Positions 50,348 to 59,472 of a DNA stretch of 64,000 bases are shown here, piece by piece. The first letter of the stretch is position 1. Each line of letters starts with the position of its first letter. The position numbers and the translations under genes were made by a program. The notes beneath the pieces were generated by a model. It was not told the origin of the DNA. It was given only the letters and a program-made list of their open reading frames with translations, and made no database searches. Location of the stretch: contig SXOB01000092.1 in NCBI GenBank assembly GCA_005776945.1, positions 62,001-126,000 of the forward strand, written 5' to 3'. The stretch comes from Pseudomonadota bacterium (GTDB lineage: Bacteria > Myxococcota_A > UBA796 > GCA-2862545).

Positions 50348-50775
50348 GGCTCCGGCGTGGTCGTCGGCGGCAGGCCGCGGGGCATCGGAGCGACCGGCAT
50401 GGTGTCCTTGAGGTCCCAGGAACAGCTTCCTTCGCGACACGCGCATGTGTTGAGGACCTTGAAGCACAGGCGGTCTTCACACGTGCTCATGATCGAACTG
50501 GCCGCCGCGACCGTCGTGCAGACTTCAGAACCGCAGCCCGCCGTCTTGCAGTCGGCATCCGTCGTACATTCGGACTCGGCCTGCGGGTTCTCGACACGTG
50601 CCCGGCAAGACTCGTACAGGGCCGCCGGCGTCGACGGCGGCGCCGTCTCTGCCGCTGACACGGGGACCGGGGCCGGCTCTGCGACCGACGCGGCATCCGG
50701 GGCCGACGCCGCCGGCTCCGTGCGCCGGTCCTTCCCGCCACAGGCCATCGCCAACAGCAACAACCACGCGCGCAT
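50344..50775 (-). CDS. Eight-cysteine-cluster lipoprotein
   Basis: 143 residues. Signal MRAWLLLLAMACGGKD (lipobox MAC), an Ala/Pro/Thr linker, then a domain with Cys spacing like the eight-cysteine-cluster family: 'CTTDADCKTAGCGSEVC', 'STCEDRLC', 'CACREGSCSW'. Such proteins are frequent in deltaproteobacteria; function unknown. First gene of a minus-strand operon (this gene, rsmD, meaB, hydratase, lipoprotein) with all junctions overlapping. Divergent from actA across 151 nt. Confidence 0.78.
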   Translation of the reverse strand: MRAWLLLLAMACGGKDRRTEPAASAPDAASVAEPAPVPVSAAETAPPSTPAALYESCRARVENPQAESECTTDADCKTAGCGSEVCTTVAAASSIMSTCEDRLCFKVLNTCACREGSCSWDLKDTMPVAPMPRGLPPTTTPEP

Positions 50776-50926
50776 CGGACCTCCGCGGCGCTCGCTATCT
50801 CAGGACCCCCAATCGGGCCGAACCGGCGACGTGAGGCGCAGCGGTGCCGCATACGGATGCATCACCGTTGTAGCTTCACGACCCCCAGGCATATCAGCCC
50901 CGCCCTCCTGGAGGCGCGGAGGACGC

Positions 50927-51664
50927 ATGCGTCGTCTCATCCCTGCCCTGGCCGTCACCCTGTTCAGCGGGTGCTGGGTCGCCGAATACGACCAAGTCGG
51001 CGATGCCAGGTTTCCGCTTGAACCGCATCGGCTTTGGCCTTTGTACACCTGGAACGACGGCCAGATCGCGGCCGGCAAGACCACGGGGCCACAAGCCGCG
51101 TTGGAACAGCCGATCCCGTTCAGCCACAACATCCATGCGGGTACGCTGCAAATGCAGTGCGAGTACTGCCATGCGGAGGCCCGGCGTTCCATTCACGCCG
51201 GCGTCCCCACACTCGGCACGTGCATGAACTGCCACAGCCAAGTGAAGCTGGACAACCCCGACGTCCAGAAGATCCACATGGCTTGGTGCGGCGAGCCCAA
51301 ATGTACGCTCGCCAAAGACGCGTACGGTCAGCTGGTGCCGCCTCCCAACGCCGCATCGCCGGCCTGGCAGCGCGTCCACGACCTGCCCGACTACGTCTAC
51401 TTTGCCCACAAGCGCCATGTACAGGCGGGCGTCCAGTGCACGGAATGCCACGGCCAGATGTCGCTGCAGGGGCAGAAGCTTGCGGATCCCGCGAATCCTG
51501 ATGCGGAACCCTCCGTCCAGGTCGTGAACGTCCGGGAGACGACCCTTCAAATGGGCTGGTGCTTGGATTGCCACGCAAGCCACCCTACGATCGACCAGAA
51601 CTACGGCGAACAAGCAGACCTTCGGCGCGCTGAGCTGAAAGACTGCTGGACCTGCCACAAGTGA
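50927..51664 (+). CDS. actA: Alternative complex III, pentahaem cytochrome ActA
   Basis: ATG 50927, SD GGAGGACGC, 245 residues. N-terminus MRRLIPALAVTLFSGCW is an anchor/lipobox. Five CxxCH haem c motifs: CEYCH, CMNCH, CTECH, CLDCH, CWTCH, as in ActA of alternative complex III. Passes electrons from the quinol-oxidising core towards soluble carriers on the periplasmic face. A weak promoter-like pair (TTGTAG 50868-50873, CATATC 50890-50895) lies upstream. First gene of actABCDEF. Confidence 0.92.
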   Translation: MRRLIPALAVTLFSGCWVAEYDQVGDARFPLEPHRLWPLYTWNDGQIAAGKTTGPQAALEQPIPFSHNIHAGTLQMQCEYCHAEARRSIHAGVPTLGTCMNCHSQVKLDNPDVQKIHMAWCGEPKCTLAKDAYGQLVPPPNAASPAWQRVHDLPDYVYFAHKRHVQAGVQCTECHGQMSLQGQKLADPANPDAEPSVQVVNVRETTLQMGWCLDCHASHPTIDQNYGEQADLRRAELKDCWTCHK

Positions 51665-51677
51665 ACGCGGGGAACCG

Positions 51678-54600
51678 ATGAACCGTCGTGATTTCCTCTC
51701 GGCCATGGGTGTCGGCGGCGGCGCCACCGCGCTGACCGCTTGTGGCATCGACGACAACCTCTACTTTACGCCCGTGGAGACGATCCTGCCGTACGTCGTG
51801 CGGCCGGAGGCCGTCACCCCCGGCACGCCCACGCTGTTCGCCACCACCGTCGTGACGGGTGCCGACGCCTGGCCGGTCCTCGCGGTGCACCGCGAAGGCC
51901 GCGTGATCAACGTGATGGCGAACCGCCAGACGCCGCTCGCCGCGGCCGTCCCCGCAGCCGCCCTGCTCGAATTGCAGCGGCACTACAGCCCAGACCGCTT
52001 TGCCGGGCCGCTTGACGCCGGCGCGACCACGACGTGGGACGCCGCAATTCCCAAGCTCGCCTCGGCCGTGGCCAAGGCCCGCGCGGAGGGCAAGAAGGTC
52101 GCTTGGCTTGGCGGGTACCGCAGCGGGACAATCGTCGGCCTCATCCAGTCGATGACCGGCGGCGAGGCCGTCTTCTTCGAGGGCTTGGGTCGCGACGCCG
52201 AGGCCGCCGCCGCCGAGCTCGTCTTCGGGTCGCCAGCGCTGCCTCGATACGACCTCATGGGCGCGCACTACGTCCTGTCCTTCGGCGCCGACTTCTTGGG
52301 CGGCGCGTGGGGCGGCGCTGGGACGCAGAGTCAGTACGCGATGGCGCGCAGCGCCAACCACGGCAACTTCGTCGCTCGCTTCGCCCTCGTCAGCCCGCAC
52401 AAGGGCCAGACCGGCGCTCGCGCCGACGACTGGTACGCGGCCGCGGCCGGCTCCGAAGCCCACGTGGCGCTCGCGGTTGCCAAGCTCGTCGCCGAGAAGA
52501 AGGGTGTGGCCTCGGCCTTCGCCGGTTGGCTCGCCGGTGCCGACGTGGCCGCAGCTGCAGCCGCCAGCGGCCTTTCCGAAGCTGCGATCGCCGAGATCGC
52601 TGAGCACTTTGCCACGCTTCCGAGCGCGGTTGCCCTCCCCGGTGGCGTCGCTGGCAGCTCTGCCGGCGCCACGGCCCTCGCGGCAGCCACCTACGTATTG
52701 AACCTCGTCACCGCGACCCCGGCCTTCTCCGCGGGCGGCTACCCGGGCCCCATTTCGACTTTGGCCCGACTCGAGGCGCTCGTCGCCGACCTGAAGGCGG
52801 GCAGCGTCGGCGTCCTGTTGGTCGACGACGGCTGCGACCTCGTCTCGCTGCTGCCCTCGGAGTTTGGCCTCGCCGAGGCCATCCGCGCGGCGGGTGCGTC
52901 GTTCAGCTTTTCCAGCCACCCGTCGGCAACCCAGGCGGCCTGCCAGGTCACCTTGCCGATTTCGGATGCCTTCGAGGACTGGGGTGACGAGGAAGTCGTC
53001 TCCGGCCTTTGGCTGGTTCGTCAGCCCTCCGGCGCTCCCGTTCGGGACACCCGGTCCCTTGGCGACATCTTGCTCGCCACGTGGCGCGCATTGGACCCAG
53101 CCGGCGCGCCGGCTGGCAACTGGCACGAGCGCGTTCGCGCCGCCTGGATTGCCGCTGCCGGCGAGATGGCACCGACGACGACCGAGGATGCCGTCGTCGC
53201 AGATGCCGAGCCAACGGGGCCGACGCCGGCCCAGCTCCGCTGGTGGGAAAGCACGCTCGCAGCTGGCTTCGTCGCCATGCCTTCGTACGTTTCCGCCCGG
53301 CCGCTCACGCCGCGCGAAGGCCAAATCACGCTGCCCGCCGCTCCTTCCGGCGACCTGGCGCTCCACGTTTACGCGCAGCCCTTCCGCCGCGACGGTCGCT
53401 ACGCCAACAGCCCGTGGGCCCAAGAGACGCCGGACCCCATGACGGGCCAAGTCTGGGGCAGCTTCGTCCTGGTCCACCCGGCCACCGCCGCCAAGCTCGG
53501 CGTCGGCGACAACGACCTGCTCACCCTTGCGACCGACAAGGGGTCTCTCGACGTCGGCGTCGAGGTCCACCCGTTCGTCCGCGAAGACACCGTCGCGCTT
53601 GCATTGGGCGACGGCCACACGGGCGCGGGACGCTACGCCGACGGAACCGGCGTCAACGTCGCCGCACTCCTCGGCGCACAGCGCGACGGCAGCGGTTGCC
53701 TCGCCTGGCAGGGCGCGCGGGTTCGCGCAACCGCCAAAGGCGCAAAGGCCGACCTGGTCTCCACCTTCGGCTCCGACGACCACCTCGGCCGCGGCTGGGC
53801 CGAAGTCGTCGCGGCGAGCGCCTGGGCGCCGGTGGGCGACGCGGCTGCGGCGCACCCCGGCGACCTCGTCGGACGCCACGGCCTGCCGATGGACGTCCGC
53901 CTGCAGAAGGCCGGCATCGAAGACTTCTACGAGTTGCCCGAACACCCGGTCTACCGGTTCGGCCTCACGATCGACACTGACGCGTGCACGGGCTGCGGTG
54001 CCTGCGCGATCGCCTGCTACGCGGAGAACAACCTCCCCGTCGTCGGCAAGGTCAAGGCCAAGCAGGGCCGCGAAATGGGGTGGATCCGCGTCAACCGGTA
54101 CATCACCGATGGCGACGTCCACTTCGTTCCGTTGATGTGCCAGCAGTGCGGCCACGCGCCTTGCGAGTCGGTTTGCCCCGTCCTCGCGACGTACCACACG
54201 CTCGATGGCCTCAACGCCATGATCTACAACCGCTGCGTCGGAACCCGGTACTGCGCGAATGCCTGTCCCTACGGCGCCCGGCGGTTCAACTACCACACCT
54301 ACCTGTGGCCCGAACCGCTCAACCTCCAGCTCAATCCGGACGTCGTCGCCCGGACGATGGGCGTCATGGAGAAGTGCACGTTCTGCGTTCAGCGGATTCG
54401 GCGCGTCAAGGACGCGTACCGCGATCGCGGCTTCAACAACCGCGTTCCCGATGCCGCCCTGCGGAAGCTGACCGCCTGCGCCGACGCGTGCCCGTCCGAC
54501 GCGATCACGTTCGGAAACCTCAACGATGAGGCCTCGGTGCCGGCATCCTCGAGGAAGTCCGGCCGCAACTACATCCCGATTCCGGAAATCCGGACCTTCC

Positions 54601-54755
54601 CTGCCGTCAACTACCTGGCGCGGGCCTCGTTCCACCACGCGCCGGCCGCCCATGGCGCCGGGCACGGCGAAGGCCATGGCGACGGCCACGGCGAAGGTCA
54701 CGGCGACCATCATCCCACCGAAGCGGGCGGCGCCGAGCCGCCGGCCCATCACTGA
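51678..54755 (+). CDS. actB: Alternative complex III subunit ActB (molybdopterin-like plus Fe-S)
   Basis: 1025 residues. A twin-arginine signal begins NRRDFLSAMG and is followed by Cys in LTACG. Residues ~40-740 form a molybdopterin-oxidoreductase-like domain that, in ACIII, carries no molybdenum cofactor. The C-terminal ferredoxin-like domain holds four cysteine clusters: 'CTGCGACAIAC', 'CQQCGHAPCESVCP', 'CVGTRYCANACP', and 'CTFC' with 'CADACPSDAI'. That fits three 4Fe-4S and one 3Fe-4S. The protein ends in an unusual Gly-His-rich tail of about 40 residues. Fused ActB1/ActB2 as in Rhodothermus. Membrane-attached on the outer face. Confidence 0.93.
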   Translation: MNRRDFLSAMGVGGGATALTACGIDDNLYFTPVETILPYVVRPEAVTPGTPTLFATTVVTGADAWPVLAVHREGRVINVMANRQTPLAAAVPAAALLELQRHYSPDRFAGPLDAGATTTWDAAIPKLASAVAKARAEGKKVAWLGGYRSGTIVGLIQSMTGGEAVFFEGLGRDAEAAAAELVFGSPALPRYDLMGAHYVLSFGADFLGGAWGGAGTQSQYAMARSANHGNFVARFALVSPHKGQTGARADDWYAAAAGSEAHVALAVAKLVAEKKGVASAFAGWLAGADVAAAAAASGLSEAAIAEIAEHFATLPSAVALPGGVAGSSAGATALAAATYVLNLVTATPAFSAGGYPGPISTLARLEALVADLKAGSVGVLLVDDGCDLVSLLPSEFGLAEAIRAAGASFSFSSHPSATQAACQVTLPISDAFEDWGDEEVVSGLWLVRQPSGAPVRDTRSLGDILLATWRALDPAGAPAGNWHERVRAAWIAAAGEMAPTTTEDAVVADAEPTGPTPAQLRWWESTLAAGFVAMPSYVSARPLTPREGQITLPAAPSGDLALHVYAQPFRRDGRYANSPWAQETPDPMTGQVWGSFVLVHPATAAKLGVGDNDLLTLATDKGSLDVGVEVHPFVREDTVALALGDGHTGAGRYADGTGVNVAALLGAQRDGSGCLAWQGARVRATAKGAKADLVSTFGSDDHLGRGWAEVVAASAWAPVGDAAAAHPGDLVGRHGLPMDVRLQKAGIEDFYELPEHPVYRFGLTIDTDACTGCGACAIACYAENNLPVVGKVKAKQGREMGWIRVNRYITDGDVHFVPLMCQQCGHAPCESVCPVLATYHTLDGLNAMIYNRCVGTRYCANACPYGARRFNYHTYLWPEPLNLQLNPDVVARTMGVMEKCTFCVQRIRRVKDAYRDRGFNNRVPDAALRKLTACADACPSDAITFGNLNDEASVPASSRKSGRNYIPIPEIRTFPAVNYLARASFHHAPAAHGAGHGEGHGDGHGEGHGDHHPTEAGGAEPPAHH
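54654..54713 (+). repeat. 12-bp tandem repeats encoding a His-Gly tail
   Basis: Imperfect 12-bp units of the form GGCGAVGGYCAY run through the 3' end of actB, coding repeats of GEGH or GDGH and ending in HH. The repeats vary at the third codon positions, so the peptide is conserved more strictly than the DNA. Confidence 0.75.
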
Positions 54756-54766
54756 GCGAGGACGCC

Positions 54767-56140
54767 GTGGCCAGCAACGACGCCATCTACGGCTACGACC
54801 CGCGGGACCCCGCGGCGCCCAACCGTCCGACGACCTACGGTCAGGTCAACCGCGACATCATCCGACCTCTGCTGCGCCCGACGGCCCTTTGGCTGCTGGC
54901 CATGGCCATCGTCGTGGGCATGATGGTGTGGGGCGGCTTCGCCTGGTACCAACAGATCACGATGGGCATGGGCGTGGCGGGCATCACCCACCCGGTCATG
55001 TGGGGCGTCTACATCGTCACCTTCGTGTTCTGGATCGGCATCGGCCACGCCGGGACGCTCATCAGCGCCATCCTCTTCTTGGTCTACAGCCGCTGGCGCA
55101 CGGGCGTGTACCGCGCCTCTGAGGCGATGACCGTCTTCGCGGTCATGACCGCCCTCCTCTTCCCCGTGTTGCACCTTGGCCGCTGCTGGCAGGCCTACTG
55201 GTTCTTCCCGTACCCGAACCAACGCCAGCTGTGGATGAACTTCAAGTCGCCCCTCATGTGGGACGTGTTCGCCATCAGCACGTACTTCACGGTGTCGGCG
55301 GTGTTCTTCTACGTCGGCCTCGTGCCGGACATCGCCATCTTCCGCGACCACAGCAAGGGTCTGATCCGGAAGGTCTACGGCGCGATGGCACTGGGCTGGC
55401 ACGGCACGGACCGGCAGTGGCACCACTACATGGCTGCCTACGGCTTCTTCGCCGCCTTCGCCGCCCCGCTGGTGCTCTCCGTCCACTCCGTCGTTTCTTG
55501 GGACTTCGCCATGGCCCCCACGGCAGGCTGGCACAGCACAATCTTCCCGCCCTACTTCGTCGCCGGCGCGATCTTCTCCGGCTGCGCAATGGTCATCAGC
55601 TTGCTGATGCCAATGACCTACCTCTTCAAGTGGGAGCCCTACGTCAACCTCTGGCACTTCGAGAACCTAGCGAAGATGTGCCTTCTGACGAGCGGCATTC
55701 TGACCTACGCCTACGGCATGGAGTACTTCATCGCCTGGTACAGCCAGAACCCCTACGAGTGGGCCATCTTCTCCTGGCGTGCCACCGGCGACTACGCATG
55801 GGCCTTCTGGCTGATGGTGTTCTGCAACTGTGTGGCACCGCTGGTCTGGTACTCGAAGAAGATGCGCACGAACCCGTGGTCGCTCTTCATCGTGGCCGCC
55901 ATCATCAACGTCGGCATGTGGCTCGAGCGCTTCAACATCGTCATCAGCTCCACCGCCCACAACTTCGATCCCCAGACTTGGGCGCTCTACTCGCCCACTT
56001 GGGTCGAGGTCGGAGTCCTGATCGGCTCCGCGGGATGGTTCGGGACCTGGTTCCTCCTCTTTTGCAAGACCTTCCCGGCCGTCGCCATCACCGAAATCAA
56101 GGAGATGGTTGCGCCGCCGGTCAAGGGTGCGGGGCACTGA
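54767..56140 (+). CDS. actC: Alternative complex III membrane subunit ActC (NrfD-like)
   Basis: 457 residues from GTG 54767, 11 nt after actB. NrfD/PsrC-type integral membrane protein with about ten transmembrane helices; 'FVFWIGIGHAGTLISAILFL' is the quinone-site helix with the conserved His. 'LGRCWQAYW', 'RDHSKGLIRK', 'GWHSTIFPPYFVAGAIFSG' and 'MWLERFNIV' are typical of ActC and ActF. Expected site of menaquinol oxidation and a candidate proton path. Confidence 0.92.
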   Translation: MASNDAIYGYDPRDPAAPNRPTTYGQVNRDIIRPLLRPTALWLLAMAIVVGMMVWGGFAWYQQITMGMGVAGITHPVMWGVYIVTFVFWIGIGHAGTLISAILFLVYSRWRTGVYRASEAMTVFAVMTALLFPVLHLGRCWQAYWFFPYPNQRQLWMNFKSPLMWDVFAISTYFTVSAVFFYVGLVPDIAIFRDHSKGLIRKVYGAMALGWHGTDRQWHHYMAAYGFFAAFAAPLVLSVHSVVSWDFAMAPTAGWHSTIFPPYFVAGAIFSGCAMVISLLMPMTYLFKWEPYVNLWHFENLAKMCLLTSGILTYAYGMEYFIAWYSQNPYEWAIFSWRATGDYAWAFWLMVFCNCVAPLVWYSKKMRTNPWSLFIVAAIINVGMWLERFNIVISSTAHNFDPQTWALYSPTWVEVGVLIGSAGWFGTWFLLFCKTFPAVAITEIKEMVAPPVKGAGH

Positions 56141-56141
56141 C

Positions 56142-56717
56142 ATGGGACACGCGGCAACCACGGTGCACCACGACGAACCCGGCGTCCGCCTCAAGGCGGT
56201 TTACGCGCACCTCGACTGCCTGCTTGCAGGCATCGCCCGGATGAAGGCCGACCACACCGAGGGCTGGACCGTGCAGTCACCGCTGCCGCGCCACGAAATC
56301 CTCGAGGCCGTCTACGAGGGGCGCCCCTCGCCGGTTCGCTGGTGGACCCTGACGGGCGCCATCGCTGGCCTGCACATCGGCTTCCTGCTTCCGGCGCTGA
56401 CGGCGGCCCAGTGGCCGATGATCAACCCCGGCGGCAAGCCGGTCGTTTCGCTCGTTCCCTACGCGGTCATCATGTTCGAGTGCACGATCCTGTTCGGGTC
56501 GATCGCCACCCTGCTCGGGCTGATGTTCCACAGCGGCGTCCCCGCGATGCTCGACCGCTCCCTGAAGGACCCTCGGGTGACCGACGCGAGCTTCACCATC
56601 GTGTTCCCGTCCGCACCCCGGTCGCAGGTGGAGAAGCTGAAGGCGGCGCTCGTCGCGACCGGCGCCATCGAGGTCACCACCGGTGACGATGCAGTCTACG
56701 AGGTGCCGAATGTCTGA
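56142..56717 (+). CDS. actD: Alternative complex III subunit ActD (DUF3341)
   Basis: ATG 56142, directly after actC, gives 191 residues. DUF3341: an N-terminal soluble segment with 'GWTVQSPLPRHEI', two transmembrane helices (about 65-90 and 100-130, 'MFECTILFGSIATLLGLMF'), and a C-terminal ferredoxin-like half ending 'ATGAIEV'. Peripheral structural subunit of ACIII. Overlaps actE by 8 nt. Confidence 0.88.
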   Translation: MGHAATTVHHDEPGVRLKAVYAHLDCLLAGIARMKADHTEGWTVQSPLPRHEILEAVYEGRPSPVRWWTLTGAIAGLHIGFLLPALTAAQWPMINPGGKPVVSLVPYAVIMFECTILFGSIATLLGLMFHSGVPAMLDRSLKDPRVTDASFTIVFPSAPRSQVEKLKAALVATGAIEVTTGDDAVYEVPNV

Positions 56718-57267
56718 CCGGTGGGGCATCCTGCTCGGCGCCACGCTCGCCCTCGGCCTGTCCGCAACGGCGCGCGCGCTGCCTTGGGACATCGACATGG
56801 CGGACTCGACCACCGTCAAGGCCTATGAAGCCGTCATGCTTCCGCCGCCGGAAGGCGCGGTGGCGCAGCCGAGCATGTACTCGCCGATGTCGTTCCGCCC
56901 GAACTTCCTACGCGGGTCTCCGGAAGGAGAGGCGCTACACGCCCCCTTCGACGCGACCGCCGACTCCGTCGCCCACGGCAAAAAGATGTACGACATCTAC
57001 TGCCTGCCTTGCCATGGTGACGGGGCCAAGCTCGGTCCAGTCGCTCAGCCGGGCCGCTTCCCCGGTGTCGTCGCCATTTCCGGCCCCGGCGGACGCGCCG
57101 CCTCGGTTTCCGACGGCTGGCTGTACCTGACGATCCGCAACGGAAGCGCAATCATGATGCCCTACGCCTGGGCCATGAACGACGAAGAGATCTGGTCGGT
57201 CGTCCAGTACATCCGAACGATGCCCGGCGCAGCCCACGTGGCTCCCGTCCCGGCGGAGGCCCCATGA
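56710..57267 (+). CDS. actE: Alternative complex III monohaem cytochrome ActE
   Basis: 185 residues from ATG 56710. Signal peptide MSDRWGILLGATLALGLSATARA. One haem c motif 'YCLPCHGDGAKLGPVA' with a distal Met in 'AIMMPYAWAM'. 'GKKMYDIYCLPCHGDG' and 'WSVVQYIR' match the cytochrome c domain of ActE. Periplasmic electron carrier of the complex. Stop overlaps actF (ATGA). Confidence 0.9.
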   Translation: MSDRWGILLGATLALGLSATARALPWDIDMADSTTVKAYEAVMLPPPEGAVAQPSMYSPMSFRPNFLRGSPEGEALHAPFDATADSVAHGKKMYDIYCLPCHGDGAKLGPVAQPGRFPGVVAISGPGGRAASVSDGWLYLTIRNGSAIMMPYAWAMNDEEIWSVVQYIRTMPGAAHVAPVPAEAP

Positions 57268-58631
57268 GCCACCACCACCCCGACGTGAACACCGTGATCG
57301 ACGCGGTGCCCGGCCGTGTCCTGCCAGCGAGCGTCTCGATGGCCTCCATGGCGGCCATCGCGGCCGGACTCGGCGCCTTCGCGTACGGCCTTTTCGCGTC
57401 GGAGGGCGGCGCGCCCGTCGCCTGGGGCGCTTGGCTCGTCGGTACGATCTACCTGATCGGCATCAGCCAGGGCGGCGTGATGTTCTCCGTCATCCAGTCG
57501 GGCACGCTCGGCCGATGGGGCCGCCCGCTCAAGCGCGTCGCCGAAGCCTTCGGCCTCTTCCTGCCGGTCGCTTGGGTTCTTTTGCTTGTCTTCCTCGTCG
57601 CCGGTCTGAAGATCTACCCTTGGCATCCCGAGACCTGGGCCCATGGCGGGCCCGTAGCGCTCGCCCCGCACAGCGCGGAAGCGCCGGCCTCCAAGGAAAT
57701 GTGGCTGACGCCCGTTGGCTTCGTCGTCCGCAACCTCGCGCTCGCCGGCCTGCTCTTTGGCCTCTCTTTCGTCTACCTGCGCGCCAGCCTGCGCCCTGAC
57801 CTCATGTTGGCCGCCGCGCGCCTCGGCTCGAAGGCGCCAAGCTGGTGGTCGTGGTTCACGAGCGGCGGCGGTGACGTCTCCGCCGAGGTCGACGCCGGCC
57901 AGCGCCGTCAGCGGGCCATGGTTCCGTTGATGGGCATGTCCTACGCGCTACTCATGAGTTTCCTCGCCTTCGACCTGCTCATGTCGCTCGCCCCGTGGTG
58001 GGTTTCGAACATGTTCGGGGGCTGGATCTTCATGTCCAGCTTCTGGCTGAGCTTGGCCTTCCTGGCCCTGTTCGCGACGGCCGGCCTCGACTGGTTGGGC
58101 CTGCGTGGCTGGGTCAGCTCGACCACGACCCATACGCTCGGCCGTATGATGCTCGCGGGTACGATGTTCTGGGGGTACACGACCTTCGGCCAGCTGCTGC
58201 CCATCTGGTACACGAACATGCCCGAGGAGACGGACTACCTCCTCGTCCGCATGTACCTGCCCCAATGGCAGTGGATGTCGCAGACCGTCGCGGTGATGTG
58301 CTTCATCGCACCTTTCACCATGCTGCTTTCGCGCGGCGTGAAGAAGATGCGCTGGCCGCTCGCCGGCGTCGCCGCGATGATCGCCGTCGGCGTCTTCATG
58401 GAACGCACGCTGCTCGTCCTGCCGCAGACGTGGTGGGGCGACCATTTCCCCGTCATGGACTTCGTCGTTGTCTGCGGCGGTGTCTGGATCGGTTTCGTGG
58501 GCTTGTTCGTCCAGGTGGTCGGGCGTATTCTGGCGTCGATGCCGGCCATCCCGGTCAGCGATCCCCAGCTCGAAGAACACCCCTGGGACGTCCATGTCCA
58601 TGCGCCCGGTGCCACCGCTGCCCACCACTGA
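57264..58631 (+). CDS. actF: Alternative complex III membrane subunit ActF
   Basis: 455 residues, ATG 57264 overlapping actE's stop. About ten transmembrane helices; N-terminal 'SHHHPDVNTVID'. Signature regions include 'YLIGISQGGVMFSVI', 'VAEAFGLFLPVAW' and 'WGYTTFGQLLPIWYTNMPEE'. Homologous to ActC but divergent. Closes the act gene order A-B-C-D-E-F; no cytochrome oxidase genes follow in the window, unlike in some relatives. Confidence 0.92.
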   Translation: MSHHHPDVNTVIDAVPGRVLPASVSMASMAAIAAGLGAFAYGLFASEGGAPVAWGAWLVGTIYLIGISQGGVMFSVIQSGTLGRWGRPLKRVAEAFGLFLPVAWVLLLVFLVAGLKIYPWHPETWAHGGPVALAPHSAEAPASKEMWLTPVGFVVRNLALAGLLFGLSFVYLRASLRPDLMLAAARLGSKAPSWWSWFTSGGGDVSAEVDAGQRRQRAMVPLMGMSYALLMSFLAFDLLMSLAPWWVSNMFGGWIFMSSFWLSLAFLALFATAGLDWLGLRGWVSSTTTHTLGRMMLAGTMFWGYTTFGQLLPIWYTNMPEETDYLLVRMYLPQWQWMSQTVAVMCFIAPFTMLLSRGVKKMRWPLAGVAAMIAVGVFMERTLLVLPQTWWGDHFPVMDFVVVCGGVWIGFVGLFVQVVGRILASMPAIPVSDPQLEEHPWDVHVHAPGATAAHH

Positions 58632-59472
58632 GTTGGTCGCACGCCTCCCTCCGCTTTGGGCGGTGATGCTGGTCGGGTGCGACGTGTTGGCGACGTCGGA
58701 ACCAACCGTCGCGTCGGACCCCAACCCCGTCTGCGACGGCCAGCTGCAGGCGGATGAAGCGTTTACCGACGCGCCGTTCGACCAAGATGGCGACGGCTTC
58801 GTCACGGGCGACGACTTCAACTGCGTCGGCTTTTACGGCCCCGAGTTCACCGACTGCGACGACACGGACCCCCAGGTCCACCCAGGCCGCTCCGAAGAGC
58901 AGTGCAACGGCGTCGACGACGACTGCTCAGAGTTCACGAAGGACGAGGTCGACGCCGACGCCGACGGCTCGCCCTTCTGCTTCGATTGCGACGACAACAA
59001 CTCCGACCGCGTCCCCGACGCTGTCGAGATCTGCTGGGACGGCATCGACAACAACTGCGACGCCGTCGAAGACGAGGGTTGTGGCCCCAACTACAACGGC
59101 AGCTTCGTCAACGTGTCGCCCATCCTCTACGACTGTGCGCTGTCGACCGTGACGTTCGACTTCGACACCTTGGACGTCTTCTACAACCCCCCGTTCCTGA
59201 CGATCCTCAATGCCACGGGTACCCACCCGGGCGCGCTCGACACCGAGTTGCCCTACGGCGAGACCACTTTCCTCGCGTACAGGGAGGTCAACCTCGGCAC
59301 CTTCGGCAGCTGCACCGAGCAGTACGCGCTCGAAGCGACCTTCGTGGACGTCGACCACATCACGGGCACGCTCTACGCCAACTTCACGTCGGCCGTCGAC
59401 TTCTTCTGCCTCGGCTGCACCATTCAAGCCTGGCCTATCGACGCCGTTCGGGTCCCCGAATTTACGCCCTGA
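58600..59472 (+). CDS. MopE-like metal-binding lipoprotein
   Basis: ATG 58600 lies inside the end of actF (32-nt overlap). TTG 58633, just after the actF stop, is an alternative that gives MVARLPPLWAVMLVGCDV, a proper lipoprotein signal. From about residue 45 the protein has 'DQDGDGFVTGDDFNC' and two 'DCDDxD' units around 'CNGVDDDCSE' and 'CWDGIDNNCDAVEDEGC', the putative metal-binding motif of MopE/copper-binding proteins. The C-terminal ~150 residues are a beta-rich domain with three Cys. Probably co-transcribed with the act operon; a copper or calcium role at the envelope is inferred. Confidence 0.78.
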   Translation: MRPVPPLPTTELVARLPPLWAVMLVGCDVLATSEPTVASDPNPVCDGQLQADEAFTDAPFDQDGDGFVTGDDFNCVGFYGPEFTDCDDTDPQVHPGRSEEQCNGVDDDCSEFTKDEVDADADGSPFCFDCDDNNSDRVPDAVEICWDGIDNNCDAVEDEGCGPNYNGSFVNVSPILYDCALSTVTFDFDTLDVFYNPPFLTILNATGTHPGALDTELPYGETTFLAYREVNLGTFGSCTEQYALEATFVDVDHITGTLYANFTSAVDFFCLGCTIQAWPIDAVRVPEFTP

